A stretch of 14,840 nucleotides of DNA from contig CALBSW010000122.1 of assembly GCA_937967465.1 (NCBI GenBank), forward strand, positions 1-14,840, in the 5' to 3' direction. A program made the translations under genes and the position numbers. Below are positions 1 through 7,504 of this stretch, one piece after another; position 1 is the stretch's first letter; each line of letters begins with the position of its first letter. This DNA comes from an uncultured Flavobacteriales bacterium. Lineage in GTDB: Bacteria > Bacteroidota > Bacteroidia > Flavobacteriales_D > Sanyastnellaceae. The notes beneath the pieces are model-generated. The model saw only the letters and a program-made list of their open reading frames with translations, made no database searches and was not told where the DNA came from.

Positions 1-31
1 GGATTTCGATGCCGCCTGTGTCATTGGAGCA

Positions 32-64
32 CAAACATATATCCGTGACCAGGTACTATGCAAA
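32..64 (-). promoter_or_regulatory. Bacteroidota-type promoter, leftward
   Basis: On the minus strand there is a perfect -7 box TATGTTTG (39 to 32), matching the Bacteroidota consensus TAnnTTTG. A TTTG -33 element (64 to 61) sits 21 bases upstream, inside the usual 17-23 spacing. It would fire to the left, towards a gene mostly or wholly outside the window. A minus-strand ATG at 24-22 stays open to the edge, but only eight codons are visible, so no gene is called. This is a motif match only. Confidence 0.4.
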
Positions 65-74
65 ACAAAGTACC
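52..74. repeat. Short inverted repeat overlapping the promoter
   Basis: GGTACT (52-57) and AGTACC (69-74) form a six-base inverted repeat around an 11-base A-rich centre. It covers the -33 element of the leftward promoter, so it could be an operator or simply chance. No protein partner can be named from the sequence. Confidence 0.25.
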
Positions 75-143
75 AAGATTTGCAAAGGACCGGACGATTC
101 CCACAGGTCGGTGGCCCGGATTCCGCGCACGACCTTTGCCGCC

Positions 144-647
144 GTGATTGTCCACATCGCCACCGGATCCAACCTCGGAACCCGCATCGACCACCTCGAC
201 CGGGCCGATGCCGAGCTCAGCCGCCTCGGCCGCGTGCTCCGGGTCTCCCCCACTTATGAGACGGCCGCGGTCGGCATGGCTCCAGGCACACCCGACTTCC
301 TGAACCGCGTGGTGGAGGTCGAATTGTCCCGGCCCTGGTCCGACGATCCCTAGGGCACCATGCAGGCCCTGCTCGACATCGAACGCGAGATGGGCCGCAC
401 CCGTGTCGAAGGCAACGTGTCCTCCCGCCCCATCGACCTGGACATCGTGCTGTGGGGAGACCGGACCCTCGATGCCGATGAACTGACCGTGCCCCATCCG
501 CGCATGATGGGCCGCCGATTCGTCCTGCAGCCTTTGGCTGACCTCGTTCCCGGCGCTACCGTTCCGGGCTCGGGCCACACGGTCCTCGATCTATTGCGTG
601 GCCTTCCCGATGACGTGCCCGACATTGCACCGTGGCCGACCGCATGA
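144..647 (+). pseudogene. folK: FolK, HPPK, interrupted by in-frame TAG at 351-353
   Basis: This reads as 2-amino-4-hydroxy-6-hydroxymethyldihydropteridine pyrophosphokinase, a cytosolic enzyme that transfers pyrophosphate from ATP to the pterin in folate synthesis. The best start is GTG at 144, because the family's N-terminal strand (IVHIATGSNLG) begins there. The upstream open frame (9-143) does not look like FolK. The reading frame is continuous to TGA at 645-647 (168 codons, the normal family size) except for a TAG at 351-353. Family similarity continues on both sides with no frameshift. The N-terminal half holds the substrate-binding part. The C-terminal half holds RPIDLDIVLWG, with the two magnesium-binding aspartates, and HPRMMGRRFVLQPL. 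An ATG at 360 could start only the C-terminal half, which would not be functional alone. The stop could be a sequencing error, a true nonsense mutation or a readthrough site. The last bases overlap the next gene as ATGA. Confidence 0.85.
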
Positions 648-1282
648 GCATTCCCTACCGACACATCGCCATCGAAGGCGGCATCGGCGCCGGCAAGAGC
701 ACCCTCGCCACGGCCCTCGCGGAGCGGCTGGGCACGGAGCCCCTGCTGGAGCCTTTTGCCGACAACCCCTTCCTCGAGCAGTTCTACCTCGACCCCGAGC
801 GGTATGCCTTCCCGGTCGAGCTGAGCTTCCTCGCGCAGCGCTACAAGCAGGTCAAAGCCGCCTTGTCCGCGCGGACCCTGTTTCGCGACGCACTTGTGTC
901 GGACTATGTTTTCGCCAAGAGCGACCTCTTTGCCAAGATCACCCTCCCCAAAGCGGAATACACCTTGTTCCGCAACCTGTACGAAGTGATGGCCGACGGC
1001 ATGGCCAAGCCGGAACTCATCGTCTACCTGCGCCCGGGTGAAGCGCGTCAACGCGCCCAGATTGCGGCGCGCGGCAGGAGCTACGAGCAGGACATCGACC
1101 TGGATTACCTCCGGAAGTTGGAGAAGGCCTATGAACGCCACTTCAAAGCGGCACGAGGCAGCCGTGTCCTGTGGGTCGACACGTCCGAATTGGACTTCGT
1201 GGCCCGATCCGAGGACCTGGAGAAGGTGATGGATGTCTTGCGCCAACCTTGGAAGGTCGGCGTGCACAAGGTCAGCCCCTGA
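644..1282 (+). CDS. Deoxynucleoside kinase, folK-linked type
   Basis: A 212-residue protein of the dNK/thymidine kinase 2-like family, which phosphorylates deoxynucleosides with ATP for dNTP salvage in the cytosol. The P-loop GGIGAGKST is at residues 12-20, followed by PFADNPFLEQFY (37-48) with the substrate-pocket region, and the lid-like RGRSYEQ at 143-149. The family DRS/ERS signature is replaced by VSDY at 85-88, unlike the second kinase in this window (13211-13825), which keeps DRT. ATG 644 is preferred over GTG 632 because it overlaps the folK stop as ATGA, suggesting translational coupling, and because the protein then begins just before the P-loop strand. If folK is truly broken, ribosomes ending at 351-353 would weaken this coupling. 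It is convergent with sucD, 12 bases away, with no terminator seen between. Substrate preference cannot be read from the sequence. Confidence 0.88.
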   Translation: MSIPYRHIAIEGGIGAGKSTLATALAERLGTEPLLEPFADNPFLEQFYLDPERYAFPVELSFLAQRYKQVKAALSARTLFRDALVSDYVFAKSDLFAKITLPKAEYTLFRNLYEVMADGMAKPELIVYLRPGEARQRAQIAARGRSYEQDIDLDYLRKLEKAYERHFKAARGSRVLWVDTSELDFVARSEDLEKVMDVLRQPWKVGVHKVSP

Positions 1283-1294
1283 CGGATACGCAGA

Positions 1295-2176
1295 TCAGGC
1301 CTGGACGCCCAAGGCCTCGACCATCTTGGCGCCAATCTGCGCCGGGCTGTCCACCACGTGGATGCCGCACTCGCGCATGACCGCCTTCTTGGCCTCGGCG
1401 CTCTCTTCCTCGCCGCTCACGATGGCACCGGCGTGGCCCATGGTGCGGCCCTTCGGCGCCGTGACGCCCGCGATGAAGCCGACCACCGGCTTGGTGCCGT
1501 TCTCCGCAATCCAGCGTGCGGCCTTGACTTCGAGGTCACCGCCGATCTCGCCGATCATGATGATGCCGTCGGTCTCGTCGTCCGCCATGAGCAGCTGAAC
1601 CGCCTCGAGCGTGGTGGTGCCGATGATGGGGTCACCACCGATGCCGATGGCCGTGCTCTGACCGAGGCCCGCCTTGGTGATCTGGTCCACGGCTTCGTAA
1701 GTCAGCGTGCCGCTTTTCGACACGATGCCGATGCGGCCGGGGTTGAAGATGAAGCCGGGCATGATGCCCACTTTGGCTTCACCCGCCGTCATGACGCCGG
1801 GGCAGTTCGGGCCGACCAACGTGCAGCCGGGCAGCGTGTCGAGGTGGGCCTTGACCTTGACCATGTCGGCCACGGGGATGCCCTCGGTGATGCAAATGAT
1901 GACCTTGATCCCGGCATCGGCGGCCTCGAGGATGGCGTCGGCGGCAAAGGCCGGCGGCACGAACAGGATGCTGGTGTCAGCACCCGCTTCCTTTACGGCG
2001 TCCTCCACGGTGTGGAAGACCGGCCGGTCGAGGTGGCTCTGGCCGCCTTTGCCCTGGGTCACGCCGCCCTCGACTTTGGTGCCGTACTCGATCATCTGGC
2101 TGGCGTGGAAGGTGCCTTCGGAGCCGGTGAAACCTTGGACGATGATGCGGGAATCCTTGTTGACGAGAACGCTCAT
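1295..2176 (-). CDS. sucD: Succinyl-CoA synthetase alpha subunit
   Basis: The alpha subunit of succinate–CoA ligase (293 residues, typical length) interconverts succinyl-CoA and succinate with nucleotide triphosphate formation in the TCA cycle. The CoA-binding loop GFTGSEGTFH is at residues 15-24. The phosphorylated histidine lies in GRTMGHAGAIVSG and is H248 here. GPNCPG (122-127) and SKSGTLTYEA (153-162) are further family blocks. The start is ATG at 2176, giving the usual MSVLVNK; an upstream in-frame ATG at 2245 only adds unrelated sequence. The beta subunit gene sucC is not adjacent, so the two subunits are encoded apart, as is known for many Bacteroidota. A perfect -7-type box lies 50 bases upstream. 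Confidence 0.97.
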   Translation of the reverse strand: MSVLVNKDSRIIVQGFTGSEGTFHASQMIEYGTKVEGGVTQGKGGQSHLDRPVFHTVEDAVKEAGADTSILFVPPAFAADAILEAADAGIKVIICITEGIPVADMVKVKAHLDTLPGCTLVGPNCPGVMTAGEAKVGIMPGFIFNPGRIGIVSKSGTLTYEAVDQITKAGLGQSTAIGIGGDPIIGTTTLEAVQLLMADDETDGIIMIGEIGGDLEVKAARWIAENGTKPVVGFIAGVTAPKGRTMGHAGAIVSGEEESAEAKKAVMRECGIHVVDSPAQIGAKMVEALGVQA

Positions 2177-2226
2177 GGGATCAGGTTGGCGTGGGTTGTG
2201 GTGTCGTTGTACGCTGAGGCGCGGCG

Positions 2227-2234
2227 CAAAAGTA
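2227..2234 (-). promoter_or_regulatory. -7 promoter box upstream of sucD
   Basis: The minus strand reads TACTTTTG, a perfect TAnnTTTG -7 box, 50 bases upstream of the sucD start. No TTG is found at 17-23 bases upstream, so the -33 half is missing or divergent. Confidence 0.35.
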
Positions 2235-2270
2235 ACGCCCGACAAGGGAGCTTCGGAAGGGGGGCGGGGC

Positions 2271-2277
2271 TAATTTG
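2271..2277 (+). promoter_or_regulatory. -7-like box directly before mnmE
   Basis: TAATTTG, one base shorter than the TAnnTTTG consensus, ends five bases before the mnmE ATG. If used, the transcript would start at or next to the start codon and be leaderless. No Shine-Dalgarno sequence is present and no clear -33 element is seen. Confidence 0.3.
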
Positions 2278-2282
2278 CCCCC

Positions 2283-3698
2283 ATGCCTGCACACCCCCTT
2301 GACGGAACCACCATCTGCGCCCTCTCCACCCCGCCCGGCCGGGGCGGTGTTGCCGTCGTCCGCGTGAGTGGACCGGAGGCGTGGACCGTGGTCAACGGCC
2401 TGTGCCAAGGCCGACTCAACGGGGCTTCTCCCGGAAAAGCGGCCCTGCGTCAGCTGTTCGATGGCGACCAACCCCTGGACGAAGCCTTGCTCCTCCCCTT
2501 CCGCGGACCGCGCAGCTTCACAGGAGAAGATGTGGTGGAATGCCACATCCACGGCAGTCCTTACATCGTGCAACGATTGATGGAATGCCTGGTCGATGCC
2601 GGATGCCGGCCAGCCCTGCCCGGCGAATTCACCCAGCGCGCTTTTCTGCATGGCAAGCGGGACCTCGCCCAGGCTGAGGCCATCGGTGACCTCATCGATG
2701 CGGAACACGCCGGTGCTCACCGTCTCGCGTTGCAACAACTTGGCGGCGGTTTCAGCCGGGAAATCCAAGGATTCCGCGACGCCCTCATCGAATACGCCGC
2801 CTTGATGGAACTCGAGCTGGACTTCGGTGAGGAAGACGTCGAATTCGCCGACCGTGACGGCTACCGGAAGCACGTGCACGACCTGCTCGGCCGCATCGAC
2901 GAATTGCTGCACGGATTCAGCACCGGACGGGCCATTGCCGAAGGCGTTCCCGTGGCGATTCTCGGCGCGCCGAACCGCGGGAAATCCACCTTGCTGAATG
3001 CCTTGCTCCGGGAGGACCGGGCCATCGTCTCGGACACCCCCGGTACGACGCGGGATACCCTGGAGGAAGTGCTCACCCTCGAAGGCATCCGGTTCCGGTT
3101 CATCGACACGGCCGGACTCCGGGAGACCGAGGACAACATCGAGGCAGAAGGCATTCGGCGGGCTTGGGCCAAAGCCGCTTCCGCCCGCTTTGTCCTGTAT
3201 CTGCTCGACGCACGCGACCTGCAGGACGAAGCCGGACTGCAGCAAGCCGAGCAAGAAGTGACCGCAGCGGCCGACCAACTCACGGCGGCGGCGCAGGAGG
3301 TCGGTGAGCCGGCAGGGACCCTGTTGGTCCTGGTCAACAAAACCGATCTCGCACCCGCCCCCGCCAAATGGTGTCCGGAGGGTGCTGAAGAAGTGCTCCA
3401 CATCAGTGCAGAGGAACGCCAGGGCCTAGAACACATCGAACAGCGCCTGGGTCGGGACTACCGGAGCGCCCTGGCGGAAGACCGCATTCTCGTCACCAAC
3501 CTTCGCCACCGGGAAGCCCTACAACGCACCCGGGAGGCCCTGCAACGCGCACTGGACGGACTGGAAGCCGGACTGAGCGGCGACCTGCTCGCCGTGGACC
3601 ACAAGGAGGCCCTCGATCAATTGGGCCGCATCACGGGTGCCATCACCCCAGACGACCTCTTGGGGCACATCTTCGGGAACTTCTGCATTGGGAAGTGA
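2283..3698 (+). CDS. mnmE: tRNA modification GTPase MnmE (TrmE)
   Basis: MnmE is a GTPase that works with MnmG to add the (carboxymethyl)aminomethyl group at carbon 5 of wobble uridine 34 in tRNA. The 471-residue protein has the N-terminal folate-binding domain (about 1-125, starting TICALSTPPGRGG and including LPGEFTQRAFLHGK), a helical domain, and an inserted Ras-like G domain. In the G domain, G1 is GAPNRGKST at 228-236, the switch region SDTPGTTRD at 250-258, G3 DTAGLRETED at 275-284 and G4 NKTD at 352-355. The C-terminal CIGK (468-471) carries the conserved catalytic cysteine. G1 has an arginine where valine or alanine is usual; the essential Gly-Lys-Ser is intact. It is divergent from sucD and followed 31 bases on by a lipoprotein gene on the same strand. 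Confidence 0.97.
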   Translation: MPAHPLDGTTICALSTPPGRGGVAVVRVSGPEAWTVVNGLCQGRLNGASPGKAALRQLFDGDQPLDEALLLPFRGPRSFTGEDVVECHIHGSPYIVQRLMECLVDAGCRPALPGEFTQRAFLHGKRDLAQAEAIGDLIDAEHAGAHRLALQQLGGGFSREIQGFRDALIEYAALMELELDFGEEDVEFADRDGYRKHVHDLLGRIDELLHGFSTGRAIAEGVPVAILGAPNRGKSTLLNALLREDRAIVSDTPGTTRDTLEEVLTLEGIRFRFIDTAGLRETEDNIEAEGIRRAWAKAASARFVLYLLDARDLQDEAGLQQAEQEVTAAADQLTAAAQEVGEPAGTLLVLVNKTDLAPAPAKWCPEGAEEVLHISAEERQGLEHIEQRLGRDYRSALAEDRILVTNLRHREALQRTREALQRALDGLEAGLSGDLLAVDHKEALDQLGRITGAITPDDLLGHIFGNFCIGK

Positions 3699-3729
3699 AC
3701 CCCGCACCCTTCGCCTCGGTTCCAATCCC

Positions 3730-4326
3730 ATGCCTTGGTTTCGTTCCCTCTTCGGCGCCGCCCTCCTGGCCGGCGCATGCACCACCGCCTCCGACACCCC
3801 GGCCGATCCTCTGACCCTGGACTTCGGAAAAGGTGACAACGCGAGCTGGCGCGCCCTGAATGATGGCGTCATGGGCGGGCGGTCCATCGGCGTGGTGGAC
3901 TACAGCCGCAAGACCATGACGTGGGCCGGCACCGTTTCCCTCGAAAACAATGGCGGCTTCAGTTCCGTGCGCTCCGAATGGGGAACGCGCGACCTGTCCG
4001 CCTTCGAGTCGGTGACCCTGCGTTGCCGCACCACCACAGGGGAACCCGACACCTTCACCCTGACCATGGAGACAGCCCGCCAATGGTGGTTGCCCTACTG
4101 GAAGGCGAACTTCGAGGCCGCAGCCGAGTGGCAGGAAGTCACCCTGCCCTTCTCCGAGCTCAAAAAGAGCAGTGCCATGACAGGCGACCTCCCCAAACTG
4201 TGGGCGTGGGGCGCATTGGATGACATCGAACGGATTGGACTGATGAAATACGACGGCACTGCGGGCGACTTCGGACTTGAGGTCGACTGGATGCGCTTCA
4301 ATTCCGGAAGCGACCTCAGAAACTGA
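3730..4326 (+). CDS. CIA30-domain lipoprotein
   Basis: A 198-residue protein with a lipoprotein-type signal peptide; the lipid-modified cysteine would be C17 in LLAGAC, although the -3 residue is alanine rather than the preferred leucine. The rest matches the CIA30 family (complex I intermediate-associated protein 30, a galactose-binding-like fold), with the signature WRALNDGVMGGRS at about residues 40-52. In mitochondria CIA30 proteins help assemble complex I. Bacterial members with a signal peptide are exported and their role is not known, so no complex I function is claimed. ATG 3730 is chosen because it begins the signal peptide; the in-frame upstream ATG at 3637 lies inside mnmE. The gene may be co-transcribed with mnmE. 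Its 3' end overlaps the opposing receptor gene by 11 bases. Confidence 0.8.
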   Translation: MPWFRSLFGAALLAGACTTASDTPADPLTLDFGKGDNASWRALNDGVMGGRSIGVVDYSRKTMTWAGTVSLENNGGFSSVRSEWGTRDLSAFESVTLRCRTTTGEPDTFTLTMETARQWWLPYWKANFEAAAEWQEVTLPFSELKKSSAMTGDLPKLWAWGALDDIERIGLMKYDGTAGDFGLEVDWMRFNSGSDLRN

Positions 4327-6754
4327 GGTTGAACCCGCCCGTGATGGTGCGGGGCATGCCGGGACGCAAACCGGCTGGACGAGCAGAGGCCACGTACACG
4401 GCATCCATCAGGTTGCGCACCCCGAGTTCGAGGGCGAACCCGTTGGCCAAACCGCGCCGCGCAGTGAAGTCCACCACCGTGCTGCCGCCCACCGTAAACA
4501 CGTCATCCAAATCGGCCTGTCCGGCCTCGGTACGCATGCCTTCCTGGTGGCGTGCTGCAGCATCCACAGACCACCCGGCGCGGGACCATGCCATGCGGAT
4601 TGCACCTTGGTGCCGGGCGAGGTAAGGCAGCACGTCGCCCACCTCGACTTGGCCCCAGGCGTCGTAGTCGCTCTCGAAGGCCGATGTGAAACGGCCATCC
4701 GTGAAGGTGTAGGTCAGGCCGCATTCCCAGCGAGCCGCTTCCTCGGGGTTGGCCCCATTGGTCCAATTGACCTGCGCTTCCACACCCGATACCCGGGTCG
4801 TGCCGCCATTGTAGACCGTGCCGTCGCCGGACCCACCGCTCGAGGCGAAATCCGATCCTTGAAGGTTGCGGCCGAGGTGCGCAAACAGCACTGCCGTGGC
4901 GTCCATTCGGGGTCGAACCCAACGCATTCCCGCCTCGTGGTTCCAGGCGAATTCAGGCTGCACCTCCTCCGAGCTTCCCGGGGGGAGGAAACCACGGTGT
5001 ACGCCGCCGAACACACTCCATTCCGCACCCAAATCCTTCTGAATGCCCACGCCGGGCAACCAGGCCACCGTCACGTTGCGCCGCGTCTGCAATGCCACGC
5101 CCGTTCGGTCCACATCCGCTGTGCCGTAGTCGTCACGGCCAGCCAGAATGTACTCCGAGCGCACACCTGGAAGCACGCTCCATCCATTGCGGGCCCAGCG
5201 CCCACGGACATATCCAGCCACTGCACGGCTCCATTCGATGCGGTTGGACTCCGTCCCCGGTGTCCCCCGGTCTGCGTCCACGAGCTGACCTGCGGCCATG
5301 GTCCAGTCATCGACCCATTGGAACCGGTCCATCCCATCGCCATGCAAGCGAAGGGAACCCTCGAAACGACGCCAGCCATGCCAGCGACCATCCCATGCCA
5401 GTTTCGTCTCCACCCCTCGGCTGTGGTAGATGCGGTTGTTGGCCTTGAGGCGCACTGTACCGTCCGCGCCGTCGCGGAACACGCTCAACGCCTCCAGCAC
5501 CGTGGAGTCCGCTCCTTCAGGTCCGATTGAATGGAGCATAGGCCCCAGCTTGACCCACGAACCCGAGAGGCCGGCTGCGCGGTCCGCCTTGTACCAATTG
5601 CGTTCAAACCGGGTGGCGTAGGCGCGCTGGGTCCAGCGCCAACCCGATCCGAGATCCAGCACGTGAGTCAGCACGGCTTGACGCTGGGCGGCGTCCATTC
5701 GGTCGCGGTGGCTGCCAGCATACCGGCGATAGGGGGACGCGTTGAAATCGTCTGCGGTGAGGCCGGCATAGGTCTCATGGCTCAGCTCGCTCACGGCGCC
5801 CAGCTTCAGTTCGAGGCGTTGGTCGTGTCGGGCATCCTCCGCTGAACGCCAACGCAGCTTGCCCATCAGGTCCAGCTTGTCAAACCCTGTCGGACCACCT
5901 CCATCGAGCACCTTGAATCCCTGGCTGCCTGCCTGCAGTGCTTCGACCATCCATCCGATGCGGCCGGAGCCATCCCCGACGTGCACGTGCAGCCGGCCGG
6001 TACCGAACGACCCCATCCGGCCATCCACGCGCCCGGACAACGCCGCCGGGATGGGCGTGCTGATCAAGTTGATGGCCCCGCCCACCGTGTTGGGACCGTG
6101 GGCGATTTGGCTCGCGCCCTTCATCACCTCGATGCCGCTCATGCGGCCCACACTGGGGAAGTAGTATGCACTCGGTGCGGTGTAGGGTGCAGGGGCAATG
6201 GGCACGCCATCTTCCAGCACGGAAATTCGGCTGCTCCGCTCCGAGCCGCTGCCCCGAAGCCCGATGTTGGGACGCAATCCGAAGCCGTCTTCTTCTTGGA
6301 CGTAGACACCTGGGACAGAGCGCAAGGCGCGGCTCACATCGACATCGCCATGGCGCCGCAGCGCCTTCGCAGACAACACGGTCACCGCCCCGGGAACCCC
6401 CATGGGGCGTCCTGCCGTCAAACTCACCGCTTCCACCAGCGCTTGCGGCAAGTCCAAGACCGCTTCTTCCAACCGGATGGGGCTGCCCTGAAACAAGGCT
6501 GCGCCCTCCAAGGTGCGGTCGACAAAGCCAAGACAGCGCAAGACCCACTCGCCAGGCGATGCCGTTCCAGCATCCAATTCGACCTCACCGGAACCATCCG
6601 TCACGTGGCCCATGCCGTCGGGCGAGACCACTGCCACACCGGGAATGCCCCGGCCGTTGGCATCCACCACCTGGACCACTTCCTGCGCAGCAAGCTGCGC
6701 CCACGCTCCGGCAAAGAGGAGCACCATACAGGAAAGGAGGTTATCTGGACGCAT
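4316..6754 (-). CDS. TonB-dependent receptor, FecA-like
   Basis: An 812-residue outer membrane transporter. A signal peptide covers about residues 1-23 (cut after AAQ). A small carboxypeptidase-regulatory-like domain follows (VVDANGRGIPGVAVVSPDG), then the plug at about 115-235, with RSVPGVYVQEEDGFG, LRPNIGLRGSGSERSSR and VLEDGVPIAPAPYTAPSAYY. The beta barrel ends in GGFNLSF, with the terminal phenylalanine typical of outer membrane barrels. The plug wording resembles FecA/ferric-citrate and siderophore receptors, so an iron complex is the likeliest cargo, but this is inference: no Fur box, TonB/ExbBD or siderophore gene is nearby. No SusD partner follows, so it is probably not a polysaccharide system. 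It is preceded on the same strand by a secreted unknown protein gene (6848-7429), 93 bases away. Confidence 0.92.
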   Translation of the reverse strand: MRPDNLLSCMVLLFAGAWAQLAAQEVVQVVDANGRGIPGVAVVSPDGMGHVTDGSGEVELDAGTASPGEWVLRCLGFVDRTLEGAALFQGSPIRLEEAVLDLPQALVEAVSLTAGRPMGVPGAVTVLSAKALRRHGDVDVSRALRSVPGVYVQEEDGFGLRPNIGLRGSGSERSSRISVLEDGVPIAPAPYTAPSAYYFPSVGRMSGIEVMKGASQIAHGPNTVGGAINLISTPIPAALSGRVDGRMGSFGTGRLHVHVGDGSGRIGWMVEALQAGSQGFKVLDGGGPTGFDKLDLMGKLRWRSAEDARHDQRLELKLGAVSELSHETYAGLTADDFNASPYRRYAGSHRDRMDAAQRQAVLTHVLDLGSGWRWTQRAYATRFERNWYKADRAAGLSGSWVKLGPMLHSIGPEGADSTVLEALSVFRDGADGTVRLKANNRIYHSRGVETKLAWDGRWHGWRRFEGSLRLHGDGMDRFQWVDDWTMAAGQLVDADRGTPGTESNRIEWSRAVAGYVRGRWARNGWSVLPGVRSEYILAGRDDYGTADVDRTGVALQTRRNVTVAWLPGVGIQKDLGAEWSVFGGVHRGFLPPGSSEEVQPEFAWNHEAGMRWVRPRMDATAVLFAHLGRNLQGSDFASSGGSGDGTVYNGGTTRVSGVEAQVNWTNGANPEEAARWECGLTYTFTDGRFTSAFESDYDAWGQVEVGDVLPYLARHQGAIRMAWSRAGWSVDAAARHQEGMRTEAGQADLDDVFTVGGSTVVDFTARRGLANGFALELGVRNLMDAVYVASARPAGLRPGMPRTITGGFNLSF

Positions 6755-6791
6755 TCTAAATAACGCCGCAAACCTCGCGGGGGAGATCAGA

Positions 6792-6816
6792 TTGGGGCAT
6801 CCCCCAAAGGGGGGAT
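6792..6816. repeat. Two overlapping, mutually exclusive hairpins
   Basis: TTGGGG (6792-6797) can pair with CCCCAA (6802-6807), and ATCCCCC (6799-6805) can pair with GGGGGAT (6810-6816). The two stems share bases, so only one can form. They lie in the 93-base spacer ahead of the receptor gene on the minus strand. On the plus strand four Ts follow; on the minus strand no T-run follows, so this is not a convincing terminator for the upstream gene. It could be a leader or processing structure. Confidence 0.3.
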
Positions 6817-6847
6817 TTTCACCCGGAGAAGTTCACATGGAATGCAC

Positions 6848-7429
6848 TCAGTCGAAGGACGGATTGCCCTGAAACTTCCGGACAAACGTCAAGCGCACCA
6901 CAGAATCTGGGAGGTACACCATTTCCAGATCGAAGCTGTTGAGCAAACATTGACCGTAGGTCTCGTCTCCTTGGTCAAACTCGTCAAAGGTGGACTCGTG
7001 CACATACGCCTCGGAGTAGCCGGGGGTGTCGGGTTGAGTGAGAATCCAACCGTGACTCGCCACGTTCACCACCTCCCAGGAACAGAGGATGTCCTCGAAC
7101 TCCATGTATTGGTTGTACCCGGTCAACAAAGCGGTGAGGTCTCCTGAACCGACCACCAGATCCATGGGCCAATTGAGGTTCAAGGCATGCGCCCCGACGT
7201 GGCCATAGGCGGTCAAAAACGTGATCAGCGATTCGACATTGCCGAAATACTGGGTCGTCGTCGTGCCATTTTCGCCTTTGACCTTCTTGAGGATGATGTA
7301 CTCGTCTGCAGGCAGGCAATCGCACAAGGGCACTTCTGAAGCGGCCATGTCCACCACCTGCGCATGGGCATTGGAACTCCCTCCGAGCCAGAGGAATCCG
7401 AAAAGAAGAAAGGTCGTCAGCAAGCGCAT
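6848..7429 (-). CDS. Secreted four-cysteine protein of unknown function
   Basis: A 193-residue protein not recognised as any family. It begins with a clear signal peptide (MRLLTTFLLFGFLWLGG, cut after AHA at 21-23) and so is exported. The mature part is acidic and contains four cysteines (C36, C38, C116, C161), enough for two disulfides; C36 and C38 lie in PLCDCLP. It has no membrane segment after the signal and no repeat. ATG 7429 is chosen over the in-frame ATG at 7453 because it begins directly with the basic-hydrophobic signal, and AGGTGG lies just upstream. It precedes the TonB-dependent receptor on the same strand, so it could be an accessory factor for it. It is divergent from the DUF3078 gene. 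Confidence 0.7.
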   Translation of the reverse strand: MRLLTTFLLFGFLWLGGSSNAHAQVVDMAASEVPLCDCLPADEYIILKKVKGENGTTTTQYFGNVESLITFLTAYGHVGAHALNLNWPMDLVVGSGDLTALLTGYNQYMEFEDILCSWEVVNVASHGWILTQPDTPGYSEAYVHESTFDEFDQGDETYGQCLLNSFDLEMVYLPDSVVRLTFVRKFQGNPSFD

Positions 7430-7504
7430 GGCCACCTGTAAATTAGCTCCCATTGGATGCTCAGCCTCCCCGCACGCAAATTCAACGACACGAAAACAAC
7501 ACCG

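Noticed and set aside
350..1267. 305-codon minus-strand open frame opposite folK and the kinase
   Set aside because: It lies opposite two recognised genes, has no family resemblance, and long antisense frames are expected at this GC content.
2181..3401. 406-codon minus-strand open frame opposite mnmE
   Set aside because: MnmE on the plus strand has all its motifs; the opposite frame shows no domain.
4277..5530. 417-codon plus-strand open frame opposite the TonB-dependent receptor
   Set aside because: His/Arg/Pro-rich composition without any motif; it is the shadow of the receptor gene.
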